DNA of 64,000 nucleotides from Acidovorax delafieldii (GCA_002377855.1 DFQQ01000030.1:1-64000); one strand, 5' to 3'; shown: positions 15,233 to 24,141, counted from the stretch's first letter. Notes: generated by a model from the letters alone, not told the origin. Translations and numbers: made by a program.

Positions 15233-15916
15233 TCAGGGCTTTCCAGGCCGGCCTGGTTCATCCCAGGACGCGGACGCTCGCAGCAGGCGCTCCAGATCCT
15301 TCTTGGCTTTGGCAGCGCCTGAGGCGTCCATGGGCGCAGGAAAACGCATCATCCAGTTGCCCATGGGATCCACTACGTAGATGTGGTCGCGCAGAGCTCG
15401 CCCTGCGGCGGGCGCCAGCCACTGCGCCAGCGCCGGCTCGCCCACACGCAGGACCTGTGCCTGTTTGAGGGCAGGCGCCAAGGCAGCCGGTGGGGGCTGA
15501 TCGTCGGTCACAAGCCACACCCAGTCCACACGGTCTTTCTCGCGCCCCACGCTTTCACGCAGTTGGCGCTGCAGGTACAGGTGCTTCTGGCATTCCGCGT
15601 CGCACTGGCTGCTGCCCACACTCACCAGGAGCCACTGCCCCTTGAGGTCGGCCAGGGAACCTGCAGCCCCCTCCAGAGTGGTCGCGGCCAACGCGGGCAT
15701 AGGGCGCTGTGGCTCAATCAATTCGCCATAGTTCTTGCGGCCTTCGGGGCGGATCACGTAATAGGTGAAATACGAAGCGACAACCGGGGCCGCACACACC
15801 AGCAACACGCCGAGCATCTTCAGCCGGCCATGGCGCGTACGCTGTGCCGCATCCATCGCTCCGCCGGCCTCAGGCAGCGTGTGCACGGTCAAGCCCAGCG
15901 GGTGCTCTGTCGCCAT
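15233..15916 (-). CDS. Membrane-anchored thioredoxin-like protein of the oxidase assembly cluster
   Basis: A protein of about 227 residues with one membrane span (LGVLLVCAAPVVASYFTYYV) near the N-terminus and a periplasmic Sco-like domain. Within it, GQWLLVSVGSSQCDAECQKH holds a Cys-x3-Cys pair, and DHIYVVDPMGNWMMRFP matches the Sco C-terminal strand. Its constant place between SURF1 and ctaA in related bacteria suggests a role in copper or thiol chemistry during oxidase assembly. The exact function is not known to me. The start at 15916 gives the same TGAGATG junction with SURF1 as the next gene has with this one; an ATG at 15976 would overlap SURF1 by 59 bases. Confidence 0.75.
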   Translation of the reverse strand: MATEHPLGLTVHTLPEAGGAMDAAQRTRHGRLKMLGVLLVCAAPVVASYFTYYVIRPEGRKNYGELIEPQRPMPALAATTLEGAAGSLADLKGQWLLVSVGSSQCDAECQKHLYLQRQLRESVGREKDRVDWVWLVTDDQPPPAALAPALKQAQVLRVGEPALAQWLAPAAGRALRDHIYVVDPMGNWMMRFPAPMDASGAAKAKKDLERLLRASASWDEPGRPGKP

Positions 15917-15917
15917 C

Positions 15918-16688
15918 TCAGGAGGCACGCTGGCGGCGTGGGCGAATGAAGCGTCGGACGATTTGGAACCAGACATAAAGGAGTGCTATCAGGCCGCAGA
16001 GCCCGAACCATTGAAATGCGTAACCATAGTGTTTGTCGACGCCCGAAGAGACCACAGGCCAGTCTCGCTGCAGGCCTTCGCTGGGCTCGCCCAGCTGGAC
16101 CACTGATACATCAAGCAGCGGCAGCTGCGTCGCAGTGCGGAATGCAGCTAGGTCGAGATTTTGCCGGATGCGCGAAGACCCCTGCGTGCTATCCCCTGCG
16201 CTGAATTCGTACAGGCGCGAGGGCGCCGCTGCGACCCTGCCTTTCACCTGCACAGGCCCGGCTGGGTTGGCCACCGCAGGCACTTGCATACGGTCCTGAA
16301 AATTACGAGGCACCCAGCCACGCTGCACCATCACGGCGGTCTTCGCGTCGCGCAACTGCAAGGGTGTAAGCACAAAGAAACCCGGGCGGCCCTGCATCTG
16401 CCTGTTGTCCAGATACACCGTGTGTTCAGGCAGCCAGTGGCCTTCTAGCTGCACAGTTCGGTGCATGAGGTTGCGGATGTCCTCCCCCTCCCCGCGCGCT
16501 TTGTCCAACGCAGCGCCACTCAACGCCGGCAACGCAGCGCGGGCGCTCAAGGTTTCTTCGTACGCCAGCTTCTCGGCCGCACGGCCCAACTGCCATTGCC
16601 CGAGCGATGCGGTGACAGCGATTGCGGCCAACGCAGCCAACGTAATGACAACAAAAAGCACACCGGATGCACGAGGAGAAGGTGTCAC
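15918..16688 (-). CDS. SURF1-family cytochrome oxidase assembly protein
   Basis: A 256-residue inner-membrane protein with the SURF1 topology: one span near each end (LFVVITLAALAAIAVTASLG and FGLCGLIALLYVWF) and a periplasmic domain between. The family motifs LGQWQLGRAAEKLAYE, GHWLPEHTVYLDNR and VQRGWVPRNFQDR are clear. SURF1 proteins help insert heme a into subunit I. It starts with GTG at 16688, with GGAG eleven bases upstream. Its start is only 15 bases from the divergent ATG of the small DUF2909 protein, so promoter elements of one must lie in the other. Confidence 0.92.
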   Translation of the reverse strand: MTPSPRASGVLFVVITLAALAAIAVTASLGQWQLGRAAEKLAYEETLSARAALPALSGAALDKARGEGEDIRNLMHRTVQLEGHWLPEHTVYLDNRQMQGRPGFFVLTPLQLRDAKTAVMVQRGWVPRNFQDRMQVPAVANPAGPVQVKGRVAAAPSRLYEFSAGDSTQGSSRIRQNLDLAAFRTATQLPLLDVSVVQLGEPSEGLQRDWPVVSSGVDKHYGYAFQWFGLCGLIALLYVWFQIVRRFIRPRRQRAS

Positions 16689-16703
16689 GGGATAATGGGC
16701 TCC

Positions 16704-16925
16704 ATGAAATATCTAGTCATTGCTGCGTTTGTGGGGATCGTGGTCAGCCTGGGGTCTGCACTGTTCTACATGATGCGCAACGGTAGCAACGACGGCGTCA
16801 AGGGTAACCGCATGGCGAGAGCATTGGCTGTGCGGGTGGGGCTGTCAATTGTGCTGTTTGTGTGCATCCTGGCGGGATGGCAACTGGGCTATATCCAGCC
16901 CACAGGGCTCCCCACCACGCGCTGA
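16704..16925 (+). CDS. DUF2909-type twin-transmembrane protein
   Basis: A 73-residue protein with two predicted spans (about residues 2-24 and 44-66) joined by a polar loop NGSNDGVKGNRMARAL. This matches the small DUF2909 proteins that sit in oxidase clusters of betaproteobacteria. Their function is unknown; a role in oxidase assembly is inferred from location. It is the only gene of the locus on the plus strand and is closed by a bidirectional terminator. An ATG three codons upstream (16695) is possible. Confidence 0.8.
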   Translation: MKYLVIAAFVGIVVSLGSALFYMMRNGSNDGVKGNRMARALAVRVGLSIVLFVCILAGWQLGYIQPTGLPTTR

Positions 16926-16996
16926 CGGGCGCCCAGTTGCATCAAGGACTCGAGAGCTTGCTGAGCACTTGAGCTCGCCGCTGCGCGACACCAGCC

Positions 16997-17028
16997 ACAA
17001 AAAAAGCGCCTTGCGGCGCTTTTTTTGT
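16997..17028. terminator. Bidirectional terminator between DUF2909 gene and ctaE
   Basis: AAGCGCC-TTGC-GGCGCTT flanked by A7 on the left and T7 on the right gives an intrinsic terminator on both strands. It serves the converging DUF2909 gene and ctaE. Confidence 0.9.
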
Positions 17029-17041
17029 GTGCCTGACCGGG

Positions 17042-17923
17042 TTACATCCAGTACACCAGAACGTACAAGCCCAGCCAGACCACGTCTACAAAGTGCCAGT
17101 ACCAGGCGGCACCTTCGAAACCAAAGTGCTTTTCAGCAGTGAAATGGCCCTTTTGCAGGCGCAGTGTGATGAACAAAAGCATCAGCATGCCAATGAACAC
17201 GTGAAAGCCGTGAAAGCCGGTCAGCATGAAGAAGGTTGAGCCAAACACTCCGGAAGACAGCTTGAGATTCAAGTCTGTGTACAAGTGGTAATACTCGTAT
17301 CCTTGAACGATCAGGAACACAATGCCCAGAAGCACCGTGGCCCACATGAAGGCGATGGTCTTGCCGCGCTGATTTTCACGCAACGCGTGGTGGGCAATCG
17401 TCAGAGTGACACCAGAGGTCAGCAGCAATGCGGTATTGATGGTGGGCAGCCAGAACGGGCCCACAGTCTGGAATGGCTCCACAATCCCTGCAGGCGATGC
17501 AGTCATACCGGCTGCAACACTGGGCCACACCGCCTTGAAGTCGGGCCACAGCAGTGCGTTGTCCAAGCTGCCCAGAGCCGGTACAGAGTGCGCGCGCGCC
17601 CACCACAGGGCCGTGAAGAACGCGCCAAAGAACATCACCTCCGAAAAGATGAACCAGCTCATGCTCCAGCGGTAGGACAGGTCGATCTTGCGTCCGTACA
17701 AGCCGCCTTCGCTTTCACGGGCGGCATCGCGAAACCATTGGTACAGGACGAAAAGCCACCACACCAAACCGAAGGCCAGCGAGTACTTCCCCCAATCATG
17801 GCCGTTGATCCATTGACCAGCACCCAGAATCACAAAAAACAGCCCTGCCGCCGCCATCACGGGATGACGAGACTCTGCAGGCACGTAGTAGTACGGTGTT
17901 GTGCCGTGTGTTGATGCACTCAT
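17042..17923 (-). CDS. ctaE: Cytochrome c oxidase subunit III
   Basis: A 293-residue subunit with seven predicted membrane spans. Family segments include YYVPAESRHPVMAA at the N-terminus, SEVMFFGAFFTALWWAR and GFHGFHVFIGMLMLLFITLR. It ends HFVDVVWLGLYVLVYWM, as subunit III does. It is the last gene of ctaC-ctaD-small-ctaG-DUF2970-ctaE and is followed by a strong terminator. Confidence 0.96.
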   Translation of the reverse strand: MSASTHGTTPYYYVPAESRHPVMAAAGLFFVILGAGQWINGHDWGKYSLAFGLVWWLFVLYQWFRDAARESEGGLYGRKIDLSYRWSMSWFIFSEVMFFGAFFTALWWARAHSVPALGSLDNALLWPDFKAVWPSVAAGMTASPAGIVEPFQTVGPFWLPTINTALLLTSGVTLTIAHHALRENQRGKTIAFMWATVLLGIVFLIVQGYEYYHLYTDLNLKLSSGVFGSTFFMLTGFHGFHVFIGMLMLLFITLRLQKGHFTAEKHFGFEGAAWYWHFVDVVWLGLYVLVYWM

Positions 17924-17978
17924 TTCAGCTCCTGACTCTCTAAATCGTTGTTATCTGTACCGGGGGCAATTCACTGCG

Positions 17979-18191
17979 TCACACAATCCAGTTGACCAGC
18001 ACAATCAGCGCCAGCACCAGAGAGAAAACGGCAACCAGGCCTACCACGATGATGTGGATGGGATTGAGCTTTTCCACGTCCTGGGCATATTCGCTGCCCT
18101 TGCGCAAACCAATGAGGGACCACGCGACAGCACGCACTGTGCGCCACAGCGACCCTCTGCCCTGCTGCGCTGAGGCGTGGTTCTGGCTCAT
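17979..18191 (-). CDS. DUF2970 small membrane protein
   Basis: A 70-residue protein with one C-terminal membrane span (IHIIVVGLVAVFSLVLALIV) and the conserved SLWRTVRAVAWSLIGLRKGSE segment of DUF2970. It overlaps the ctaG stop by four bases (18188-18191). DUF2970 proteins occur between ctaG and ctaE in many betaproteobacteria; their role is unknown but probably tied to oxidase assembly. Confidence 0.85.
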   Translation of the reverse strand: MSQNHASAQQGRGSLWRTVRAVAWSLIGLRKGSEYAQDVEKLNPIHIIVVGLVAVFSLVLALIVLVNWIV

Positions 18192-18805
18192 GAGCCAGCC
18201 CCTTCGTGCTGCATCACAGTGACCGCGGCTGATTGCGGCGCTGCAGGCGTTTTACCGCCCACTTCGAAAAACGTGTAGGACAGCGTGATCGTGGTCACGT
18301 CTTTTGACAGCTTTGGATCAATCACGAACGCCACGGGCCATTCTTTCTTCTCACCAGGCTCCAGCGTGTACTGATTGAAGCAAAAGCACTCTAGCTTGGT
18401 GAAGTGCGCCGCCGCCTGCCGTGGTGCGTAGCTGGGGATGGCCTGGGCAGCCATGCGCCGGTTCTGCACGTTCTGGAATTCATACATCACCGTCGTCAGT
18501 TCACCAGGGTGGACCTTGACAGACCGCTGGGCGGGCTTGAAATCCCAGGGCCCCCGGGCATTGGCGTCAAACTCCACCGTGATGGTCCGGGTCTTGTCAA
18601 CCTGGGTGTTGGCAGGCACCTTGGCATCCCTGCCCGCTACGCCGTTGCCGGGCACCTGGCGCTCAGAGAGCGACAGTATGTTGATACCCGTCATCTCGCA
18701 GATGTGCTTGTAGATGGGAATCAGGGCATAGCCAAAGGCAAACATACCAGCCGCAATCACGACCAGCTTGCCGACCATCTTGGCGTTTTCGCGGTGCAGG
18801 CTCAT
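18188..18805 (-). CDS. ctaG: CtaG/Cox11, copper chaperone for the CuB site
   Basis: A 205-residue protein with one N-terminal membrane anchor (about residues 10-30) and an immunoglobulin-like periplasmic domain. The copper-binding CFCFNQ motif is present (Cys140 and Cys142), and YKHICEMTG near the anchor is a family mark. It inserts copper into CuB of subunit I. It lies between the small assembly protein and the DUF2970 gene in the oxidase operon. Confidence 0.95.
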   Translation of the reverse strand: MSLHRENAKMVGKLVVIAAGMFAFGYALIPIYKHICEMTGINILSLSERQVPGNGVAGRDAKVPANTQVDKTRTITVEFDANARGPWDFKPAQRSVKVHPGELTTVMYEFQNVQNRRMAAQAIPSYAPRQAAAHFTKLECFCFNQYTLEPGEKKEWPVAFVIDPKLSKDVTTITLSYTFFEVGGKTPAAPQSAAVTVMQHEGAGS

Positions 18806-18815
18806 GGCATGTGGC

Positions 18816-18926
18816 TCAGCGTGACAGCAAGGTCACCTTGACCATGAAACCGATGAAAAACACCACAGCCACGGACGCCAGGATCAGCGCCATGCGCAGA
18901 TTGCTTTTCTTCTGCTCGGGTGTCAT
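18816..18926 (-). CDS. Cytochrome oxidase small assembly protein, 36 residues
   Basis: A short gene with a strong ribosome site: GAGGAG seven bases before the ATG at 18926. The product begins MTPEQKKSNLRMAL and has a single hydrophobic span of about 20 residues containing FFIGFMVK. It lies 11 bases after ctaD and 10 bases before ctaG. Comparable 35-40-residue proteins at this position are annotated as cytochrome oxidase small assembly proteins. The longer open frame that contains it has no family resemblance upstream. Confidence 0.8.
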   Translation of the reverse strand: MTPEQKKSNLRMALILASVAVVFFIGFMVKVTLLSR

Positions 18927-18937
18927 GGCAGGGCTCC

Positions 18938-20572
18938 TCAACCAATCACGCGGGTTGCTGTCCCGTCGAGCTTGGGTGGGTTTTCGAAGGTGTGGAATGG
19001 CGCAGGCGATGGCACTTCCCATTCCAGACCTTCTGCACCGTCCCAAGGTTTCTGTGGCGCTTTGGCGCCCTTGCCGCGCATGGCCGGAACCACCACGAAA
19101 AGGAAGAAGTACACCTGCATCAGACCAAAGCCCAGGGCACCCACCGATGCGATGGCGTTGAAGTCAGCGAACTGCATGGGGTAGTCGGCATAGCGGCGAG
19201 GCATACCCGCCAAACCCAGGAAGTGCATGGGGAAGAAAGTGATGTTGAAAGTGATCAAAGAACCCCAGAAGTGAATCTGACCGCGGGTTTCACTGAACAT
19301 CACACCAGTCCACTTGGGAGCCCAGTAGTAGTAAGCAGCAAACATCGAAAACAGTGAGCCGGCCACCAGCACGTAGTGAAAGTGGGCCACCACATAGTAG
19401 GTATCCTGCAGCTGAATGTCGATGGGTGCTACCGCCAGGATCAGCCCTGTGAAGCCGCCCATCGTGAACACGAAGATGAAGCCCACGGCAAACAGCATGG
19501 GAGTCTCGAACGTCATGGAACCGCGCCACATGGTGGCAATCCAGTTGAAGATCTTCACGGCTGTAGGCACGGAGATCAGCATGGTGGCGTACATGAAGAA
19601 CAGCTGGCCGGTCACGGGCATGCCAGTCGTGAACATGTGGTGCGCCCACACGATGAAGGACAGGATGGCGATGGACGACGTGGCGTACACCATCGATGCA
19701 TAGCCAAACAGCTTCTTGCGCGCGAACGCGGGTACGACCTGGCTGATGATGCCGAAGGCCGGCAAGATCATGATGTACACCTCAGGGTGGCCGAAGAACC
19801 AGAAGATGTGCTGGTACATCACCGGGTCGCCGCCACCAGCTGGATTGAAGAAGCTGGTGCCGAAATGGCGGTCCGTCAGCGTCATGGTGATCGCACCTGC
19901 CAGCACGGGCATCACGGCGATCAGCAGATAAGCCGTGATGAGCCAGGTCCAGGCGAACATGGGCATCTTCATCAGCGTCATGCCGGGGGCGCGCATGTTC
20001 AGGATGGTCACGATGATGTTGATCGAGCCCATGATGGACGACGCACCCAGGATGTGCATGGCGAAGATGCCGGCATCCATGGAAGGCCCCATCTGCAGCG
20101 TCAGAGGCGCGTACAGCGTCCAACCAGCAGCGGGGGCGCCGCCGGGCATGAAGAACGATGACACCAGCATGATCGCCGCAGGAATCATCAGCCAGAAGCT
20201 GAAGTTGTTCATGCGCGCGAAGGCCATGTCGGACGCGCCGATCTGCAGCGGGATCATCCAGTTAGCAAAGCCCACGAAGGCCGGCATGATGGCGCCGAAC
20301 ACCATGATCAGGCCATGCATGGTGGTGAGCTGGTTGAACAGTTCGGGGTTCACCAGTTGCAGGCCGGGCTGGAACAGTTCGGCACGGATCAGCAAGGCCA
20401 GCACCCCGCCCACCATCAACATGGTGAACGAGAACAGCAGGTACAGCGTGCCGATGTCTTTGTGGTTGGTAGCGAACACCCAACGGCGCCAGCCAGTGGG
20501 AGCGTGGTGGTGATCGTGGCCGTCGTGTGCGTGGTCGCCAGCGTGCCCGTGGTTGTCGAGAACTGCGCTCAT
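18938..20572 (-). CDS. ctaD: Cytochrome c oxidase subunit I
   Basis: The catalytic subunit, 544 residues with 12 membrane spans, holding heme a, heme a3 and CuB. Characteristic segments are TMHGLIMVFGAIMPAFVGFA (a heme a ligand His), WFFGHPEVYIMILPAFG (with the His-Tyr of the CuB site), YATSSIAILSFIVWAHHMFT and YYVVAHFHYVLVAGSLF (two heme ligand His). An unusual His-rich N-terminal tract (HGHAGDHAHDGHDHHH) precedes the first span and could bind metal. It follows ctaC by 30 bases. Confidence 0.97.
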   Translation of the reverse strand: MSAVLDNHGHAGDHAHDGHDHHHAPTGWRRWVFATNHKDIGTLYLLFSFTMLMVGGVLALLIRAELFQPGLQLVNPELFNQLTTMHGLIMVFGAIMPAFVGFANWMIPLQIGASDMAFARMNNFSFWLMIPAAIMLVSSFFMPGGAPAAGWTLYAPLTLQMGPSMDAGIFAMHILGASSIMGSINIIVTILNMRAPGMTLMKMPMFAWTWLITAYLLIAVMPVLAGAITMTLTDRHFGTSFFNPAGGGDPVMYQHIFWFFGHPEVYIMILPAFGIISQVVPAFARKKLFGYASMVYATSSIAILSFIVWAHHMFTTGMPVTGQLFFMYATMLISVPTAVKIFNWIATMWRGSMTFETPMLFAVGFIFVFTMGGFTGLILAVAPIDIQLQDTYYVVAHFHYVLVAGSLFSMFAAYYYWAPKWTGVMFSETRGQIHFWGSLITFNITFFPMHFLGLAGMPRRYADYPMQFADFNAIASVGALGFGLMQVYFFLFVVVPAMRGKGAKAPQKPWDGAEGLEWEVPSPAPFHTFENPPKLDGTATRVIG

Positions 20573-20602
20573 GGTGAATTCCTCAATGCAATAGGGCGGT
20601 GA

Positions 20603-21781
20603 TTACTTGCTGCGCTGGGCCACGATTTCTGCGGGCTGTACCAGTTGGCCGGTTTTGTTGGACCAAGTGTTTTTCGTGTAAGTGGTCACGGCTGCGATGT
20701 CTGTGTCGCTCAATTGCTTCCATGCAGGCATCGCGCCGTTGGCCGCACCGTTGAGCAGAATTTGAATTTGCTTCGAATGGTCTGCATCAAGAACGATGGC
20801 CGAGCCGTCCAGAGGCTTGATGGGGCCAGCGCCCTTGCCGTTGGCTTGGTGGCAGGCAGCGCAGTTGGCTGCGTACACTTTTTCGCCCCGCTTGAGCATG
20901 TCTGCCAAAGCCCAGACCTTGGTCGGATCGTCCAGCTTGGCTGCTGCTTTTTTCTTCTGATCGGCAACCCATGTGGAGTAGTCCTGTGCAGAAAGCACCT
21001 TCACGTGGATAGGCATGTAGGCGTGTTCCTTGCCGCACAGCTCGGCGCACTGGCCATAGTAGTCGCCCACCTTTTCCGCACGGAACCAAGTGTCCCGCAC
21101 AAAACCAGGAATTGCGTCTTGCTTGATGCCGAAAGCCGGGACCATGAACGCGTGGATGACGTCATTGGCTGTAGTGATGATGCGGATCTTCTTGCCTACG
21201 GGCACCACCATGGGGTTGTCGACCTTGAGCAGGTAGTCGGTCGGGGCCTGAGACACGTTGCCGCTGTCGGACATGGCTCGGTGATTGCTGTCCAGAGTGG
21301 AGACAAAGGCCAAGCCTTCGCCCTCACCAGTGAGGTAGTCGTACCCCCACTTCCATTGGTAACCCGTGGCCTTGATGGTCAGATCGGCGTTCGTGGTGTC
21401 CTTCTGGGCTACCAGAACCTTGGTAGCTGGCAAAGCCATCAAGATCACGATGATGAAGGGAACAATCGTCCACACCACCTCGACGGTCACGGACTCGTGG
21501 AAGTTGGCAGACTTCGCGCCTTTGGATTTGCGATGCTTCCAGATCGAGTAGAACATCACCGAGAACACAGCAATGAAGATCACCGTGCAGATGATCAGCA
21601 TCATCCAGTGCAGAAAGTGCTGTTCTTCCGCAATTTTGGTGACCGGCGGGGCCAGGTTCAGCTGGTTGACTGCAGGGCCGCCGGGCAAGTCTTGAACCGC
21701 GTGGGCGGTGCTCCCAACCCATGCACCGGCCATCAGCAGCAGAGAAGCCAACTTATTGGAAATGCTCTTCATAGTTCTCAT
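20603..21781 (-). CDS. ctaC: Cytochrome c oxidase subunit II fused to cytochrome c (caa3 type)
   Basis: A 392-residue subunit. A signal peptide and two membrane spans are followed by the periplasmic cupredoxin domain with the CuA site (His210, CAELCGKEH with Cys245, Cys249 and His253). A C-terminal cytochrome c domain has heme motif CAACH at 307-311. The fused heme domain marks a caa3-type oxidase that takes electrons from a soluble or membrane cytochrome c. An ATG three codons in (21772) is an alternative start. It heads the structural operon; immediately upstream is a decayed DUF2244 gene. Confidence 0.95.
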   Translation of the reverse strand: MRTMKSISNKLASLLLMAGAWVGSTAHAVQDLPGGPAVNQLNLAPPVTKIAEEQHFLHWMMLIICTVIFIAVFSVMFYSIWKHRKSKGAKSANFHESVTVEVVWTIVPFIIVILMALPATKVLVAQKDTTNADLTIKATGYQWKWGYDYLTGEGEGLAFVSTLDSNHRAMSDSGNVSQAPTDYLLKVDNPMVVPVGKKIRIITTANDVIHAFMVPAFGIKQDAIPGFVRDTWFRAEKVGDYYGQCAELCGKEHAYMPIHVKVLSAQDYSTWVADQKKKAAAKLDDPTKVWALADMLKRGEKVYAANCAACHQANGKGAGPIKPLDGSAIVLDADHSKQIQILLNGAANGAMPAWKQLSDTDIAAVTTYTKNTWSNKTGQLVQPAEIVAQRSK

Positions 21782-21829
21782 TTACTTCTAAGCCTCAAAT
21801 TAACCAATCCCAGCAGCGCCTGCGTGGGG

Positions 21830-22245
21830 TCAGGCAGCTTGCAAGGCCATGCGGGTTTCAGACGCCAAGACTGAGCGGACTTCCAGCCGTGCTAGATGCC
21901 GACCTGCACCTACCTGTCCTGCGCTGACACCATGATGAAGCCCGGTCCCCAATCTTGGGCTCCACACGAACCCACGAATGGTTGAACTCGGCACACTCAC
22001 GGCTACCCGCTGTCTCCAGCTCCGCCACAAGACACGAGCCTTGCAGAGAAATTTTTTCGCCATCCGCCGCATAACGACCGTACATGGCTAACGCAATTCC
22101 GACAACAGCAATTTCCAGAGATGCGAAAGCGAGCACCAGTCAAACCCCGGCCATCAGCAAACTGCTGCAATGCCCTGCGATACACGGCACAGCCCGAGGG
22201 TGTATCCATCCGAGCTGCCCGCGAGTGACCGAGCAATTGCGAAAG
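21830..22245 (-). pseudogene. Decayed DUF2244 protein gene upstream of ctaC
   Basis: No single frame is intact, but pieces on the minus strand line up in order with the DUF2244 proteins usually found before ctaC in related bacteria. They are LFRNCSVTRGQLGW (about 22245-22200), YTLGLCRVSQGIAAV in another frame, then LVLAFASLEIAVVGIALAMY plus GRYAADGEKISLQG and FNHSWVRVEPKIGDR. A further shift gives VGAGRHLARLEVRSVLA and MALQAA before a stop at 21830. At least three frameshifts and two in-frame stops are needed to thread them. I conclude a pseudogene; the ctaC promoter must lie in or near it. From 22246 to 22455 I see nothing. Confidence 0.6.
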
Positions 22246-22455
22246 AGATACCAGACAACTCCTTGGGACGCCACGGCGGCGACACCAAAACAAGCCTGCC
22301 ACCGTAGAAGCCCACAAAGCTGTCGGCGCGTTTTAAGCGTCTCAACGCTCCGGCACGACTAGCAAAGTTGCTCAGGAAAACGTCCAAAACTCCACATCTC
22401 AACGACCAAGAATTGTAGCGCGCCTTGCGTTAAATCATTGACACGGCGTTACGAG

Positions 22456-23352
22456 TTACTCATTAACAGGGCCGTTACGCAACATGGCCCGCATGTCACT
22501 TAGCGAAACCGAACTGCTGGGGCTGACGCGCACACGCGGCGCGGGCTTGAAGGCATGGCCGTAAATGACTTCAAAGGTAAGGGAAAGCTGCCCTGACCCG
22601 TCATTGCATGTCAACCGTTGCCTCAGCGCGTCGTGAAGTTGCTCACGCCAGCGACGGCCCCGCAATGCCCCAAAACGATGGGGATGCAAATTGCAGCCCA
22701 GCTCTCGCAACTCCTGCAGCAAACGCTGCGGAGTGGCGAACGTCAGCGTAATCCGCTCCATGTCCATGACCGGCTCTGCAAACCCCGCTTGCACCAGCAT
22801 GTCTCCCCAGTCGTGCATATCCGTGAACGCATGCCCCGCAGGGGGCCAGCCCATATCTGCGTAGGCCGCGCGCAACTCCTTCACGGTATCGGGCCCGAGA
22901 CATGAAAACATGAGGTAACCGTCCACCGCCAGCGCCCGATGCCACTGGGCCATCAACGCCTGGGGGTCGGCGGCCATGTGCAATGCCATGTTGGCCCACA
23001 GCATGTGTACAGCCGCCTCAGGGGGCATTGCAAGATGCACCTGCCCCCCGGTCCATCGCATCCACCATGGCTTGCCCAGTGCTCGCGAGGCAGCATCACG
23101 GCCGGCTCTGGAGGTTTCCGCAACATAGCACTGCGCTTTGGGATACCGGGCGCTCACCAAGCGGTGGCCCTCCAGTCCGCCCCGCACAGCATCCCAATGG
23201 CACCACGCTGCAGGGGCCTGCCGGATCCATTGCAAACGGTCTTCCATGCGCCGCGCCACCTCTTCGTGCAGCCAGGGGGAAACAGCGGGGGCGCCCTCGT
23301 GCCAGCGGGCTGCGGCGATGGGATCAACGGTGGGGGGACGCTCGGTGGGCAT
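22456..23352 (-). CDS. BioC-like SAM-dependent methyltransferase
   Basis: A 298-residue protein resembling the BioC group (malonyl-ACP methyltransferase, early biotin synthesis) in its second half: MLWANMALHMAADPQALMAQ, GYLMFSCLGPDTVKELRAAY, FTDMHDWGDMLVQAGFAEPV and a C-terminal LTFEVIYGHAF. The SAM-binding GxGxG motif expected near residue 50 is not recognisable (the region reads WDAVRGGLEGH). Enzymatic activity is therefore less certain than the fold. It is divergent from comF with 46 bases between starts. In related genomes this pair is commonly adjacent. Confidence 0.75.
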   Translation of the reverse strand: MPTERPPTVDPIAAARWHEGAPAVSPWLHEEVARRMEDRLQWIRQAPAAWCHWDAVRGGLEGHRLVSARYPKAQCYVAETSRAGRDAASRALGKPWWMRWTGGQVHLAMPPEAAVHMLWANMALHMAADPQALMAQWHRALAVDGYLMFSCLGPDTVKELRAAYADMGWPPAGHAFTDMHDWGDMLVQAGFAEPVMDMERITLTFATPQRLLQELRELGCNLHPHRFGALRGRRWREQLHDALRQRLTCNDGSGQLSLTFEVIYGHAFKPAPRVRVSPSSSVSLSDMRAMLRNGPVNE

Positions 23353-23398
23353 GGGGCTTCGCAGACCTGATCAAAGGGCAGGCGAGTATATTGACTGC

Positions 23399-24121
23399 AT
23401 GCAATTCGGGCGCATCTCGGGTCTCTTCAGTTCAATGGGCCGTTGGACGCAGCACGTACCCAGCCAGTGTGCGGTGTGCCGTGCCTGGCCGGCGCAACGG
23501 GTTTGCGACGCGTGCACGGCTCGGTTCGCCCAGCCCGCTGATCGTTGCAGACGATGCGCGTTGCTGGTACCGCCGGGCATCGAAGTGTGCGGCTCTTGCT
23601 TGCAGCATCCGCCCACGCTGGATGCCTGCGTAGCCGCGGTGACTTATGCCTATCCCTGGGCCCAGGCCATCAAGGCTTTCAAGTTTCAAGCAGACCCTGG
23701 ATGGGCACGTGCGCTGGCCATGCTGCTGCGCAGCGCCCCATCGGTGGAGGAGGCCCTCACGCAGGCAGATTGGGTGTTTCCCATCCCATTGTCCGATCGA
23801 CGCCTGAGTGAGCGTGGATTCAACCAGGCTGCGTTGATTGCCAACGCAGTCGCCCCGGCCAAGACCTCTGCGAAAACCCTGCTCCGCCTGCACGACACCG
23901 AAGCCCAGAGCGGCTTGAGCCGCGCGCAGCGGTTGCGCAACCTTCGCAATGCGTTCATGGTCGAGCCACACTTCGCGCCACAACTCAAGGGCTGCAGGGT
24001 TGTCTTGCTGGACGATGTGATGACCACCGGAGCCACACTGGACGCTGCAGCCGCCACATTGCGCGATTCGGGCGTTCAACACATCACAGGCATGGTGATA
24101 GCGCGCACCGAGCGTGAGTGA
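23399..24121 (+). CDS. comF: ComF-family phosphoribosyltransferase-like protein
   Basis: A 240-residue protein with an N-terminal zinc-ribbon (CAVCRAWPAQRVCDAC, then CRRCALLVPPGIEVCGSC) and a type I phosphoribosyltransferase domain with the PRPP loop VVLLDDVMTTGATL. ComF proteins are needed for uptake or processing of single-stranded DNA in natural transformation in several bacteria. The start at 23399 places the Cys pairs where they usually are; an ATG 36 bases later is possible. It converges with livM, only 20 bases apart, with no obvious terminator. Confidence 0.9.
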   Translation: MQFGRISGLFSSMGRWTQHVPSQCAVCRAWPAQRVCDACTARFAQPADRCRRCALLVPPGIEVCGSCLQHPPTLDACVAAVTYAYPWAQAIKAFKFQADPGWARALAMLLRSAPSVEEALTQADWVFPIPLSDRRLSERGFNQAALIANAVAPAKTSAKTLLRLHDTEAQSGLSRAQRLRNLRNAFMVEPHFAPQLKGCRVVLLDDVMTTGATLDAAAATLRDSGVQHITGMVIARTERE

Positions 24122-24141
24122 GCGGCTGAACCTTTCATGCG

